Origin: Phycisphaerae bacterium
GTDB taxonomy: Bacteria; Chloroflexota; Anaerolineae; 4572-78; J111
DNA: 31,897 nucleotides
Direction: 5' to 3'
NCBI GenBank assembly: GCA_028285035.1
Contig: JANQQF010000142.1
Location: 1-31,897, forward strand
The notes beneath the pieces are model-generated. The model searched no databases. It worked only from the letters and a program-made list of their open reading frames with translations, and was not told the DNA's origin. Position numbers and translations under genes: made by a program. Below, piece by piece: positions 6,564 through 17,000 of this stretch. Positions within the stretch are counted from its first letter, which is position 1; every line of letters begins with the position of its first letter.

Positions 6564-9173
6564 ATGAGTAATGACGATTTTTTACTCGACGAATTTAAAG
6601 AGCGTGAGTTGGAGATTTTGGGCCTGATGGCCGAGGGCTACTCCAATGTTGCGATCGGTGAAAAGCTGTTTATCACCAAAGAGACGGTGCGCTGGTACAA
6701 CAAGCAGATCTACAGCAAACTGGGCACCAGCCGTCGTACCGAGGCGATCGCCAAGGCCCAGCGGCTCGGTCTGATTGGGAGCACTACGCCTGTAGAAACG
6801 ACTACCAGCCTGGCAATCCGCAAAGATAACCTGCCAGTTATTAGCACCCCCTTTCTCGGGCGGAACAGTGAAATCGCGGCGATTACGGAATTGCTCAATC
6901 AACCCCACACCCCTCTGGTAACCGTGCTTGGTCCCGGCGGAATGGGTAAAACCCGCCTGGCGATTGAGCTGGGCCATCGGCTGCTTGATCAATTTGAGGA
7001 TGGGGTCTATCTGTTTGAGTTAGCCGCTTTGACCCAAGTTGAGGCCATTGTGAACACCGTGCTTCACGCCATGAAGCTTTCAGATCAGGGCAAGCGCGAT
7101 TCAAAAGAGGTCTTCTTTGAGCATTGCCGTGAGAAGAAGCTTCTACTGATCTTTGACAACTTCGAGCACCTGCTAGATGGCGCGATCTTGATTGATGAAT
7201 TGATTCAAGCGGCCCCTGAGCTTCGGATTGTGGTCACCTCTCGTGAGCGATTGAATCTGTATGGCGAGACGGTCTATGAATTGAGTGGCTTACAGAAACA
7301 GGCTGATCGGTTGTTCATCGCCATTGCCCAGACCTTGAAGCCGGATTTTCGCATTCGAGAAAATGAACAAGGTGATTTAGATCGTATCTTGCATTTGGTT
7401 GGTGGTTTACCATTGGGCATTATCTTGGCGGCGTCGTGGGTCGATACCTTGACCGTGGCTGAAATTGTGGCTGAAATTAGTCAGGATCTCGATATGTTGA
7501 CCACCGAGATGCGTAATGTACCGGAGCGACAGCGCAGTATGCGGGCGGTGTTGTCAGCCAGTTGGCAGAAACTATCTCGGCGGGAGAAAATGGCCTGTAT
7601 GAAGCTGGCGATCTTTAAAGGCGGCTTTGGCCGAAATGCAGCCAGCAAAGTGGCCGAGGCCTCGCTGCCGGTCCTGCAAAAGTTGCAACACAAATCCTTT
7701 TTACAACGGGTGGCCGAGCGACGGTACGATTTGCATCCCCTGATCCGTCAATTTGCTTTGGAACAACTGGAAGACAGCGGCCAACTTGAAGCGACCCATC
7801 AGCAGCATCTAAACTACTATCAAAAACATATTTCGGAATTGCTCCAGGCCCTCGATTATGGTGATTACATCCACCCCCTCAATCAAGTCGAACTAGAGCA
7901 CGAGAACATTCGTTTGGGCCTGGATTGGGGGCTGTCGCGGCCGAATGTCGATGAAGCGGTCGCGTTAGTCTCGGCCATGTATCCCTATTGGGAAAATCGA
8001 TCTTATGCTCAAGAAGGAAATCATTATCTAGAACTAGCTCTAAAATGTACGTCTGATGAAACGATACGAGCAGCGCTGCTGATTCAACAAAGCCGTTTTT
8101 TAGGTCGATTGAAGGATTTGGAAATTGCCGAAGCGAAGGCTCGTGAAGCTCTGGAATTTGCTCAGATGGTCCATGAGCTTGATTTACAATTAGAGTCGCT
8201 GTGGGTCCTGACAAAACTCATGCAAGATCAGGCTCATTACAAGGCCCTAGTTGTCTTGGCTGGTCAGTATGTGACGTTGAGCAAAAGTGCTGGGCGGTGG
8301 AAGCATCTCGCTACAGCCTTAAGTCGACTTGGTATGGCTCATGAAGGGTTGGGTAATCGACTATTACAAGAAGATGCTGCTCGACAGGCGCTACAATTGG
8401 GCCGTGAACAAGAGGATGATGTTCAAGTCTCACGATTTTCTTTTAATTTAGGCTTGATCTTGAAAGATGTTCATCATCAATTTTCTGAGGCCCGTCTCCT
8501 TTTTGAAGAGAGTCTGATTCTCAAACGGCTAATTGGGGATCGAGCGGGAGCGGTTTCCCGGCTGGCGATGTTGAGTCGATTGGCTACCCTCGACGGAGAC
8601 TTTCACCAAGCCCTGAGCTACCTTGCTGAAGGGCGTACTATTGTTGAGGAACTTGATTTGCCGCAACGCCAAATGGATATAATGGCTGCTTATGGCTTCT
8701 TCTATGAAGTACAGGAGATGTGGCGTGAGGCAAATCAACATTATAAAGAGAGCCTTGCACTTGCCGAAAAGCATAACTTCTCATACTTCATGATCTACGG
8801 ACATTTGGATGTGGCGCGGCTTTACCTACGAATGGGTACCGCTAACCAGGTGGCGCATCACCTTCAGCAGTGTTTGAAAGTGGCTTTAACTGTTCAGGAG
8901 AAAGCTGTTTACACTGACCTGTTACTCATTGCGAGTGGTTATTTTCGGCTACTGGGTGATTTTTTTCGAAGTGCTGAGTATTATCTCCTGCCTGTACACC
9001 AAGATCGCGTAAAGCCAGAATCAGCGGATTATGCCGAGATGCTGCGTGATGCCTTAACCGCTCACTTTAGCTCTGACGAATGGGCAGCGATACAAAGTGG
9101 AGTGCCTGACGGGAATGTTGAACAGGTGTTGCGAGAATTGCTGGCTGAACTTGAGGATCAGCACAGGATATAA
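6564..9173 (+). CDS. LuxR-type transcriptional regulator with AAA/NB-ARC-like ATPase and TPR domains
   Basis: 869 aa. Residues about 10-72 are a LuxR/FixJ helix-turn-helix at the N-terminus (FKERELEILGLMAEGYSNVAI, then ITKETVRWYNKQIYSKLG). A STAND-class ATPase follows, with GRNSEI at about 100, Walker A GPGGMGKT (123-130), Walker B LLLIFDNFE (193-201) and the sensor-like VVTSRERL. After a winged-helix-like region, residues about 430-860 are helical TPR-type repeats (EALEFAQMV, ARQALQLGREQEDD, ARLLFEESLILKRLIGD). Such proteins are ATP-gated, ligand-sensing activators. MalT/LAL proteins carry the HTH at the C-terminus, so the N-terminal placement is notable, though familiar in Chloroflexota. 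Start at 6564; its ribosome site is weak (AAGGA 18 nt away). It is a single gene, convergent with the ORFan at 9251. The target is unknown. Confidence 0.85.
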   Translation: MSNDDFLLDEFKERELEILGLMAEGYSNVAIGEKLFITKETVRWYNKQIYSKLGTSRRTEAIAKAQRLGLIGSTTPVETTTSLAIRKDNLPVISTPFLGRNSEIAAITELLNQPHTPLVTVLGPGGMGKTRLAIELGHRLLDQFEDGVYLFELAALTQVEAIVNTVLHAMKLSDQGKRDSKEVFFEHCREKKLLLIFDNFEHLLDGAILIDELIQAAPELRIVVTSRERLNLYGETVYELSGLQKQADRLFIAIAQTLKPDFRIRENEQGDLDRILHLVGGLPLGIILAASWVDTLTVAEIVAEISQDLDMLTTEMRNVPERQRSMRAVLSASWQKLSRREKMACMKLAIFKGGFGRNAASKVAEASLPVLQKLQHKSFLQRVAERRYDLHPLIRQFALEQLEDSGQLEATHQQHLNYYQKHISELLQALDYGDYIHPLNQVELEHENIRLGLDWGLSRPNVDEAVALVSAMYPYWENRSYAQEGNHYLELALKCTSDETIRAALLIQQSRFLGRLKDLEIAEAKAREALEFAQMVHELDLQLESLWVLTKLMQDQAHYKALVVLAGQYVTLSKSAGRWKHLATALSRLGMAHEGLGNRLLQEDAARQALQLGREQEDDVQVSRFSFNLGLILKDVHHQFSEARLLFEESLILKRLIGDRAGAVSRLAMLSRLATLDGDFHQALSYLAEGRTIVEELDLPQRQMDIMAAYGFFYEVQEMWREANQHYKESLALAEKHNFSYFMIYGHLDVARLYLRMGTANQVAHHLQQCLKVALTVQEKAVYTDLLLIASGYFRLLGDFFRSAEYYLLPVHQDRVKPESADYAEMLRDALTAHFSSDEWAAIQSGVPDGNVEQVLRELLAELEDQHRI

Positions 9174-9203
9174 GATGGTTGGTCATTCTGAGCCTGTCCG
9201 GCG

Positions 9204-9260
9204 TGATGCGTAATGCGTGATGCGTGTATAAGTCAGTCACGCATCACGCATTACGCATCA
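9204..9260. terminator. Heptamer-built hairpin between convergent genes
   Basis: Arms 9204-9226 and 9238-9260 are perfectly complementary over 23 bp with an 11-nt loop. Each arm is made of 7-bp units (TGATGCG, TAATGCG, TGATGCG). It lies at the 3' ends of two convergent genes and could stop transcription from both sides, though it lacks a T-run. The right arm encodes the last codons of the 9251-9814 gene. Confidence 0.6.
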
Positions 9261-9814
9261 ATATCCCGTAAAATCGTCTCAACCCCCGTCTCGGTCAGGA
9301 GAGAAACCAAACTATTATATTTATCCAATTTCAGGAACTCCATCATTGTCACAGGGGCAGATCGGTCTTTAAGAATCATCTTCAATTCGTTCTGGGTGAT
9401 GACGTCGGAAACGCGCTCTAATTTTTCGCCAAGTACCCTGACCTGTGGTGACAGCGCTTGCGTCATCTCGGCAAAAAATGTGTCCCACGCTACTTCATCA
9501 TAAGGTGCCCAGCGTTGTTGATTGAAGCTGATGTGATGTTGTTTCGGACGATTCGGCCAAAAGAAATCTCGAATCATTGTGCTGGTTTGTTCACAGTGCG
9601 ATGATAAATCAACTGCCAATGGGTGCAGGTGCTTTAGGGGAGCTGGGTTCATATTTTCGGGGATGCTTGAATCAGGCAGGGCGGTCAATAGCTTGGCCCC
9701 TAAGCCAAGACTTGAGACGTCTACGAGCATTTGGGCGGATAATTCACGGGCCAAATGATAAAACGCATCATATGTTTTTGAGCGTAGAAATTTAGTTGTT
9801 TTTGGACCGGGCAT
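9251..9814 (-). CDS. Hypothetical protein (ORFan-like, 187 aa)
   Basis: I do not recognise this protein. It starts MPGPKTTKFLRSKTYDAFYH, has no signal peptide or membrane segment and is predicted to be soluble and mostly helical. There is a Pro/His/Trp-containing middle (about 85-110: FFWPNRPKQHHISFN) and a helical C-terminal part (LGEKLERVSDVITQNELKM, later MEFLKLDKYNSLVSLL). A good ribosome site, AAGGAGATACTTT, precedes the ATG at 9814. It lies 15 bp downstream of a lipoprotein gene on the same strand, so the two are probably co-transcribed. Its last four codons and stop lie inside the heptamer hairpin at 9204-9260, so that repeat may have reshaped the C-terminus. Confidence 0.6.
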   Translation of the reverse strand: MPGPKTTKFLRSKTYDAFYHLARELSAQMLVDVSSLGLGAKLLTALPDSSIPENMNPAPLKHLHPLAVDLSSHCEQTSTMIRDFFWPNRPKQHHISFNQQRWAPYDEVAWDTFFAEMTQALSPQVRVLGEKLERVSDVITQNELKMILKDRSAPVTMMEFLKLDKYNSLVSLLTETGVETILRDIDA

Positions 9815-9829
9815 AAAGTATCTCCTTGA

Positions 9830-10858
9830 TTAATTACTGATCTCAGGCGTTGGCGTCGGAATATCAGGGGTGCCAAATCGAGACTTCCACATCCACAGAT
9901 GCTCATTGAGGAAGGGATACCGATACCCGTAGGTCCAGGTTCGATCATTGATGAGAAACGCACTGGGTGATTCCTCTTCAACGATTTCCCAAAGTTGCTC
10001 AAATTGGGACATATTCAGATAAATACTGTAACTATGATCCCCCCGATGCCACGTGTTTGGATGCTCAAGATCAGGCCAGCCTTCAGGCCAAGCGAAAGCG
10101 TCACTGACATCATAAGGCCACACCATAATCTCGATTTCATCCGGTGTCCAAGCGACTGCTTGTGGATGATCATAGGTACTCAACTGTTGTACCAGTTCCA
10201 GAAATGGACGGGGGGTACGAGCTTGGGCCTCTGCATCACCTCGGAGATCCCCATAAACCTGAACCCGCTGGAATTGATGATCTTTGTGAATTAACAACGT
10301 ATGACTGGGTTGGTCCGTCCAATCTGACACCTCATAACTCAGATCAAGCTTGAAAAATTCTGGATCAATGGCTAATTGGTCTAAGAATTGATCCAATTCC
10401 GTAGTAGACAACTGGGTCGACACATACCCAATGTCCCCAAACTCATCCTCCCTGAGAAAAATAACCTGACCATCTTCATACAAGGCAAAGGCAGGTGAGT
10501 CTGAGCCAATCACCATTCGCCAGGGATCATTTTCCAGCCAAATGATGAGCGGGCGCGGGCCTTCGAGTTTGAATTGCGGATGAGGAATAGGGGTTGGTGT
10601 AGGCGTTGGTGTAGTTGTTGGGACCTCAATTGTTGGGGTGATTTTTGTAGGTGTGGATGTGACAGCGGGATGAAGGGGAGGTGCTGTTGTCGGGGTTGGG
10701 GTACGAGTAACGGTACAGCCTTGATTGGGAACGTAACTTGCCCCTGGCTCACATTCCTCAGTGGGCACCATCACAATCGGGCTTGGTGTTGGCGGTAGTT
10801 CGGTGCAGCCTACCGTTACAACTAAGATTATAATTATACATAAAAGATTGAATTTCAT
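9830..10858 (-). CDS. Lipoprotein with Pro/Thr-rich stalk, unknown function
   Basis: 342 aa from the ATG at 10858, chosen because GGGAGGCAAT stands directly before it; an upstream in-frame TTG has no such support. Signal MKFNLLCIIIILVVTVGC gives lipidation at Cys18. Residues about 20-95 form a Pro/Thr-rich surface stalk (RTPTPTTAPP, TPTPTPTPIPHP) with two cysteines (ECEPGASYVPNQGC) that may pair. The globular part begins about FKLEGPRPLIIWLENDPW and contains LYEDGQVIFLRED, a pattern common in bacterial surface lipoproteins where 'G-x-V-I/F-x' strands repeat, and Trp-rich segments (WPEGWPDLEHPNTWHRG). It ends with another PTPTP tail. It is probably a surface protein translated together with the ORFan 15 bp downstream. 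No enzyme motif seen. Confidence 0.7.
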   Translation of the reverse strand: MKFNLLCIIIILVVTVGCTELPPTPSPIVMVPTEECEPGASYVPNQGCTVTRTPTPTTAPPLHPAVTSTPTKITPTIEVPTTTPTPTPTPIPHPQFKLEGPRPLIIWLENDPWRMVIGSDSPAFALYEDGQVIFLREDEFGDIGYVSTQLSTTELDQFLDQLAIDPEFFKLDLSYEVSDWTDQPSHTLLIHKDHQFQRVQVYGDLRGDAEAQARTPRPFLELVQQLSTYDHPQAVAWTPDEIEIMVWPYDVSDAFAWPEGWPDLEHPNTWHRGDHSYSIYLNMSQFEQLWEIVEEESPSAFLINDRTWTYGYRYPFLNEHLWMWKSRFGTPDIPTPTPEISN

Positions 10859-10995
10859 ATTGCCTCCCAAGATCAATAGTTATGACGATCTTAATGGGAG
10901 TGATGTTGCATTTCCAGATGCAGAAGTGTTACATTTGGAGATGTATGATGGGGAAAGAGGAAACTGAATAGAACCACGTGTTGATGCTGAGATAT

Positions 10996-11051
10996 AAAAA
11001 ATTGGAGTCCGTCCCAAAGGAGTTTTGGGCATGCATATTGGACTCCAATTT
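10996..11051 (-). terminator. Terminator of the giant FG-GAP protein gene
   Basis: AAATTGGAGTCC (10999-11010) pairs perfectly with GGACTCCAATTT (11040-11051). An inner CCCAAA/TTTGGG stem strengthens it. On the minus strand it ends in TTTTTT (11001-10996), 44 bp after the stop at 11095. The neighbouring stretch 10859-10990 shows no gene. Confidence 0.85.
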
Positions 11052-11094
11052 AAATTTGCTTAGGGCCATCGGCAAATAATCTAATGAAGATTTT

Positions 11095-14000
11095 TTACCG
11101 CCGTGGCGGTAACAATCCTGCGTTATCCGTCACACCATCTTCAGGCGCGAAAGAGTCTGGGGCATCGCTGATTGCTGAAACCACGGCTCCTAAAATATTA
11201 TTGTAAACCCCACCCGTGATCTCGTGAAGTTCAAGGACTGCTCCGTAGGTCGTCCCACCGTGGGCCGAGTCGACCTGAGCATAGACCGCAGTCCCTTCTG
11301 CGATGCTACCCGAGAAGTTGCTCTCAGCCGCAACATAGTAGGCATCACCCAACATCAAGGTTAATTCCCCTCCAATGGCGATATCTTCAGTGACGCCCCA
11401 CACCAAACCCTCGCTGGAAAGATCATTCCACAGCTCGTTCACAGCCACAGGTGGACGACTAGGATCAAGATACACATCCACCCAGAAGGCGTCGGTGGCT
11501 GGGCCTGTGCCTCGATTTTTGATGACGACTTCAACATTGTTGCCGATCGCGGTGATGCTTTGCACGACCAAATCCGGGGCGATGATGGCTGGCGGAGTGT
11601 ACTCTTTGAACACCAAAGGCAGATAAAGCTTGGTTGGGATCGGTGGCCCCGGTGCCCCATCACCTTGAATACGCACATCATCGATAATCCAGCCTTTTGA
11701 GGCCAGTGAGTCATCGTTCACCACCAGATTAAAGCGAAGCTGGACCGTTTCACCAATGTAATCGGCGAGATCGATATTAACCTCCTCCCAGGCGACCGTC
11801 GTCCACTCGGTGGACTCGACCGAGCTGGTTTCCAGACCCGCAATACCGCCCGTAAAGCTTTGTAAGGTGGTCCAGGTTGCCCCGCCATCCTTTGAGATTT
11901 CGACCAGTCCTTGATCTTCGCTTCCCGCCAAATTGACAATAGCATAATCGTGGCGGAAGGCAAGGCTAGGGTTGATACAATCGCCATCGATGGCAAAGGC
12001 ATTTGAGGTGATGGTTGCGGCAAAGGTCGTGAGGCCAGCCCCGTAATCACTGGCATTTTTGTAGGCCCCACTGGGGCTATCGGTCATTGCCCGCTGCCCA
12101 TCGGGGAGGATGACCACATCCCAATCGCCAGCCCGCGTCCATTGCTGGGTACCACTTTCAAAGAAGTCGTAGAAGCAAGCCTCTAGGGGGGCAAACAGGG
12201 CAAACTCACCATCTGGATTGGCCACCCCACCATCTCCATTGGTAACATTGACCCGATATTCACGCGCGGGTAGGCCTGCTGGTACTGTGACCGCTATAGA
12301 GTTTGAGAAAATAGAGCTGATCGTTAAGGTATGGACGTTTGCGGCATCTGTTGGATCAACAAGGGTGACAACATTGGGCGGCAGGAAGTAGACGCCATCA
12401 ATCGTCACAATGGTGTCCGAGTCATTCGTCGCCAAGGGTGGGGTAACATTCGTGATTTGTAAAGGTGCTACCCCAGCCAGCAAGGCATAGATGCCCGGCC
12501 CTTGACTGGGGGCGGAGACCAGATTGAAGAAGCTATCGCGGTGCCCTTCCACTACTTCCCAGATAGTACCGTTCCAGTAATGGATGGTCAGTTCATTTTC
12601 CTCTACTTGTTCAGTGAGAACATTATTTTCCTGATATTGAATACTCACTGAACCGGAAATTGTGTTTTTATTTGTTGCAAATAGGTTATAGCCTGCCCCA
12701 ACGGTCGTCTTACCAGGGGGTAACTCAGGCAAGCTGGCCATCGTTTGGACCGTATAGAATTCGCCTTCGGCGAAGGTGACATCTGCATTGTTGAAGACAA
12801 TCATTTGACCATCGGGTGAGATCACGGCGGCGTTACCCCGTTTTGCGCCAGTACGCTCGGCGCCGGTCCGTTCAGCCCCGGTTCTTTCGGCGCCAGTTCT
12901 TTCCGCACCTCCCCCTCGTTTGCCGCCGGTCCTTTCCGCACCAGTGCGCTCGGCACCAGGATTTCCCCCGATACTGAAGGCGACGATGGCTTCCCGACGT
13001 GGATCCTGCTCTGTGGCTGCTTCATCAACCCAAATTTGAATATGCCCACTTAAAGAGGGATAATCGAGCTTCAGATTGGCTGTGTAGTCATCCCCCACCT
13101 GGTTTAGGGTTTCCTCAGCAAAGCCGAACCCAAACTCAGGGAAGATGCGAGCCTTAATCGTTGCCCCAGAACCTATACCGCTCACATCAATCTTAAAGGT
13201 GGTTGAGCTGACCGGGCTAATCTGGATGACTGGCGCCCAGGTTGGATCTTTTCGCATGGTCAAACGTTCGTCCCCAGCCTCAATCACCTCACAGCCAAAT
13301 TGGAGTTGGGGCGGATCAAACACGCATAAACGATCCCCAGGTTGGGCCCCAAAGGCCTTGATACGGTTCTGTCCCCCGATAGGCCCCCCCAGATCAAGGA
13401 CAAAGTCTATTTTGGTGTCCCCATTAAGATCACGGAGTAAGAGCGCTTTCGCTTCTGAAGTGCTGGCACCACTTTGATAATCGATAAAAAAGGTTGGATC
13501 GAGGATGGCGTTGGTTTGGGTAATGGGGTCCTGAATGGTGACCGTTGTTAGCTCATACGGCATAAAGCTGGGGCCTGCTAAGGTTGCGCTTGGGATGGTA
13601 AGTTCCGGATACCAAGCCTTAATAATTTGCCATTCCGTACGGCCTGGCGGATCGGGTTTGGTCTTGTCGGGGAGGGTTTGACTACAGTTTGCGGCCCACA
13701 CGCTAGGATCGGCAATAAACTCGGTATTATCAACCGCATAAATATCCCCCATAGCACTACCCAGGCAATCTCCGACGGCGATGAGCTGATCATTGTCATC
13801 CAGACCCAAATAGGTATCGTCCAGAAAGAGGAAGAAGTGGGCCAGCTCATGGGCCAAGACCAGCGGCCAATCCTCACCCAAACTTTGTCCCGGATTGCCA
13901 TACCGATTCCAGGTGGCTCCCATATGGATCTGCCCGGGGAAGTAGCTGACATCAGGGTCAACAATATCAACAGTCTTGGTTACGACCATCCCCCCGATCA

Positions 14001-17000
14001 CCGCATAGGGCCGGAAGTGGTTATTTGCGTGGACCACTACCTCTGAGTAACGCCAGTTGTCAGAGTTTTGGAAAACAACAACATCATTCAGGGCCATCTG
14101 TCCGTCCGTAAAGTCATACATATGTTTGGAGGCCTTTTTGAGATCAAACTCAAGCTGAGACAAATAGGTTGGGTCCTTGCTGGAGTCCCACTCCAGAGCG
14201 ACGGTTAAATCAAACAGAATCAAGGGGCGCTCCGCTGAAACAGTGAGCGTTTGGATTCCTGGATTGGTAATCGTCAGGTCTGCCCCGTTGATAGGGCTTT
14301 CAATCCCGGTCTCTGTTGGCGTTCCACTGGTGTGGAAGAGGTGAATGGTGTCACTAAATCGTTCGGTATACGTTGCCGATGGTGCGATGGGCGCTAGCGC
14401 GAACAGTTGATCGCCCTGGGCAACAACCCCTCGACCAATCAAGAACCCGTCATTGCCTGTACGGAATGGGGTAGGCCCACCGATAGGAAAGCCCCCAGCC
14501 ACTTGGCCCTCCGGTAGACGATAGACAAGGGCGTTAGATACAGGGGCGCTGGCCTCATTTATAACCCGAATCTGTGTCCCCTGTACCCGAAAGGGGAAGG
14601 TTGCGGTCGAGGCGGAGGGCCATTGATACGGACCAGGAATTTGACTGGGATAAGTATAGGTACCAGTTGCCTGAACAGGTATGGGTTGGGGGTAAATCTC
14701 CATTCGAATGACCACATTATCACTTTGCCCAAAGACGCCGCTAGCAAAGGTGTCCCAGGTGAAGGTATGGGTGGTGCCGGTGGGGTAGGGACTGGCGGCC
14801 AAATTGGTGGTCTTTGTACCATCATCTACCATAGCAGGTTGCCAATTATCGCCACCATCAAGGGAGAATGAGACTTGAAGTTGGCCCAATAATGTTTCAC
14901 TATTTGGGTGGAATAGAGTGTAACTTATCGGGATGCGTTGATCGTCTAGACGGATTGGCGTTGAGTAAAAGTTGGCGTTGTCAGTAGGCACGGGGCGAGC
15001 TGTGGCAACAGAAAAGCGAGTAAGTCCGATATTTTGATTTAGCCACACCTTGTTTGGCCCCAAATTTCCCACGAAGGTGTCGAGATCTCCATCGTTATCG
15101 AGATCCCCCAGAGCCACGCTCAACCTGTCTGAATTACCACCCACGACCTTGGTTTTACTGAAAAGCCCTGCAATACCTCCTTGGGCCCCACTTTGATTCA
15201 ACCATACTTCGTTGGGAAAATTTCTATTCCCTACAAAAGCATCGAGGTCGCCGTCACCGTCAAGATCGCCCAACGCTACCGCACCGGTAGGATTACTCCC
15301 GACAGATGGTCCCTGGTTGAAGTCGCCTGAAATACCCCCTTGAATTCCTCCCTGGTTAACCCATATTAAATTCGACTGAAGAACATTTCCAACAAAGGCA
15401 TCAAGGTCACCATCCCCATCCAAGTCGCCTAAGGCAACATCAAAGCTCGTCGAATTCCCTAAAGAGGCACCTAGCTCGAAGGTAGCAGGCATCCCTTGAG
15501 CGGTCTGGTTAAGCCACACTTCATTCGGTTGGACTGTAATTTCTCCATCGATAAGGGCAAAGGTATTTCCAACAAAGGCATCGAGGTCACCATCCCCATC
15601 AAGGTCCCCTAACGCCACGGCCGCACTCGCCGAATTCCCTAAAGAGGCGCTTAGTTCAAAGGTTGCGGGCGCCCCTTGAGCGGTCTGGTTGAGCCAAATT
15701 GTGTTTGGCTGATTTGTACCAAATCCATTGGCGACAAAGGCATCGAGGTCCCCATCCCCATCAAGGTCCCCTAACGCCACATCAGCACTGGCTGAACTCC
15801 CTAAAGAGGCGCTTAAATTAAAGGTGGCAGGCATCCCTTGAGCGGTCTGGTTGAGCCAAATTGTGTTTGGTTCAGATCCAGTCCCCCCTGCTCCGTTCCC
15901 AATAAAGGCATCGAGGTCCCCATCCCCATCAAGATCACCCAATGCAATGGCAGAGCTATTTGAAATTCCTAGCGTGGAGGTGACAAAGGTTGCGGGCACC
16001 CCTTGAGCGGTCTGGTTAAGCCAAATTGCATTTGCTCTATTGTTATCCGACGTTCCTAAATTTGCCACAAAGGCATCGAGGTCATCGTCACCGTCAAGAT
16101 CGCCTAACGCCACCGCAGCACTTAACAAGCCATTTGAGGGAAGATTTGGCTCGACAAAGAAAGTCTGGAACTGGTTCAACCATATTTTGTTGGATCCAAA
16201 ATTTCCAACGAAGCTATCAAGGTCCCCATCCCCATCAAGGTCCCCTAACGCCACCGCCTGGCTATCTGCAGTGCCGAGGCTGGGACCCTCCGTGAACATG
16301 GCGGGCATGCCCAGCGTGGTCTCATTTAACCATACCTTGTTTGCATCATCATTTGCCACATAGGCATCAAGATCACCATCGCTATCAAGATCGCCTAAGG
16401 CTATGGCATAACTTTCTGAGTTACCGAGACTGGAACCTTCCGTGAAGTTTATGGCCATTCCCGGAATCGTCTCATTTACCCATATTTTGTTAGCTAGAGG
16501 AGTTGAATTAAATGTATTCCCAACAAAAGCATCAAGGTCCCCATCCCCATCAAGGTCCCCTAATGCCACCGCCTGGCTATCTGAAGTGCCGAGGCTGGAT
16601 CCCTCCGTGAACGTGGCGGCCATTCCTTGAGCGGTCTGATTTACCCATATCTTATTGGCCCGATCATTAAGGGAGCCTCCAAATTTGGCATTTCCAATGA
16701 AGGCATCGAGATCCCCATCTCCATCAAGGTCCCCTAATGCCACCGCCTGGCTATCTGAAGTACCGAGGCTGGATCCCTCCGTGAACGTGGCGGCCATTCC
16801 CTGAGCGGTCTGATTGAGCCATATCTTGTTGGCGCCATCATTTCCAACAAAGGCATCAAGATCCCCATCCCCATCAAGGTCGCCTAACGCCACCGCTAAA
16901 CTGTCTGACGACCCAAGATTTTGAGCGGTGGCGATAAAGTCACTCGCTGTTCCACCTTGGGCTCCGCCTTGATTGAGCCATATCTTGTTGGCATCTCGAT

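Noticed and set aside
9181..9203. GGTCATTCTGAGCCTGTCCG as part of another dispersed repeat
   Set aside because: It resembles the ends of common environmental repeats, but no matching second end is present.
10761..10967. A plus-strand open frame across the lipoprotein start
   Set aside because: It mostly overlaps the lipoprotein gene in antisense and has no ribosome site or recognisable content.
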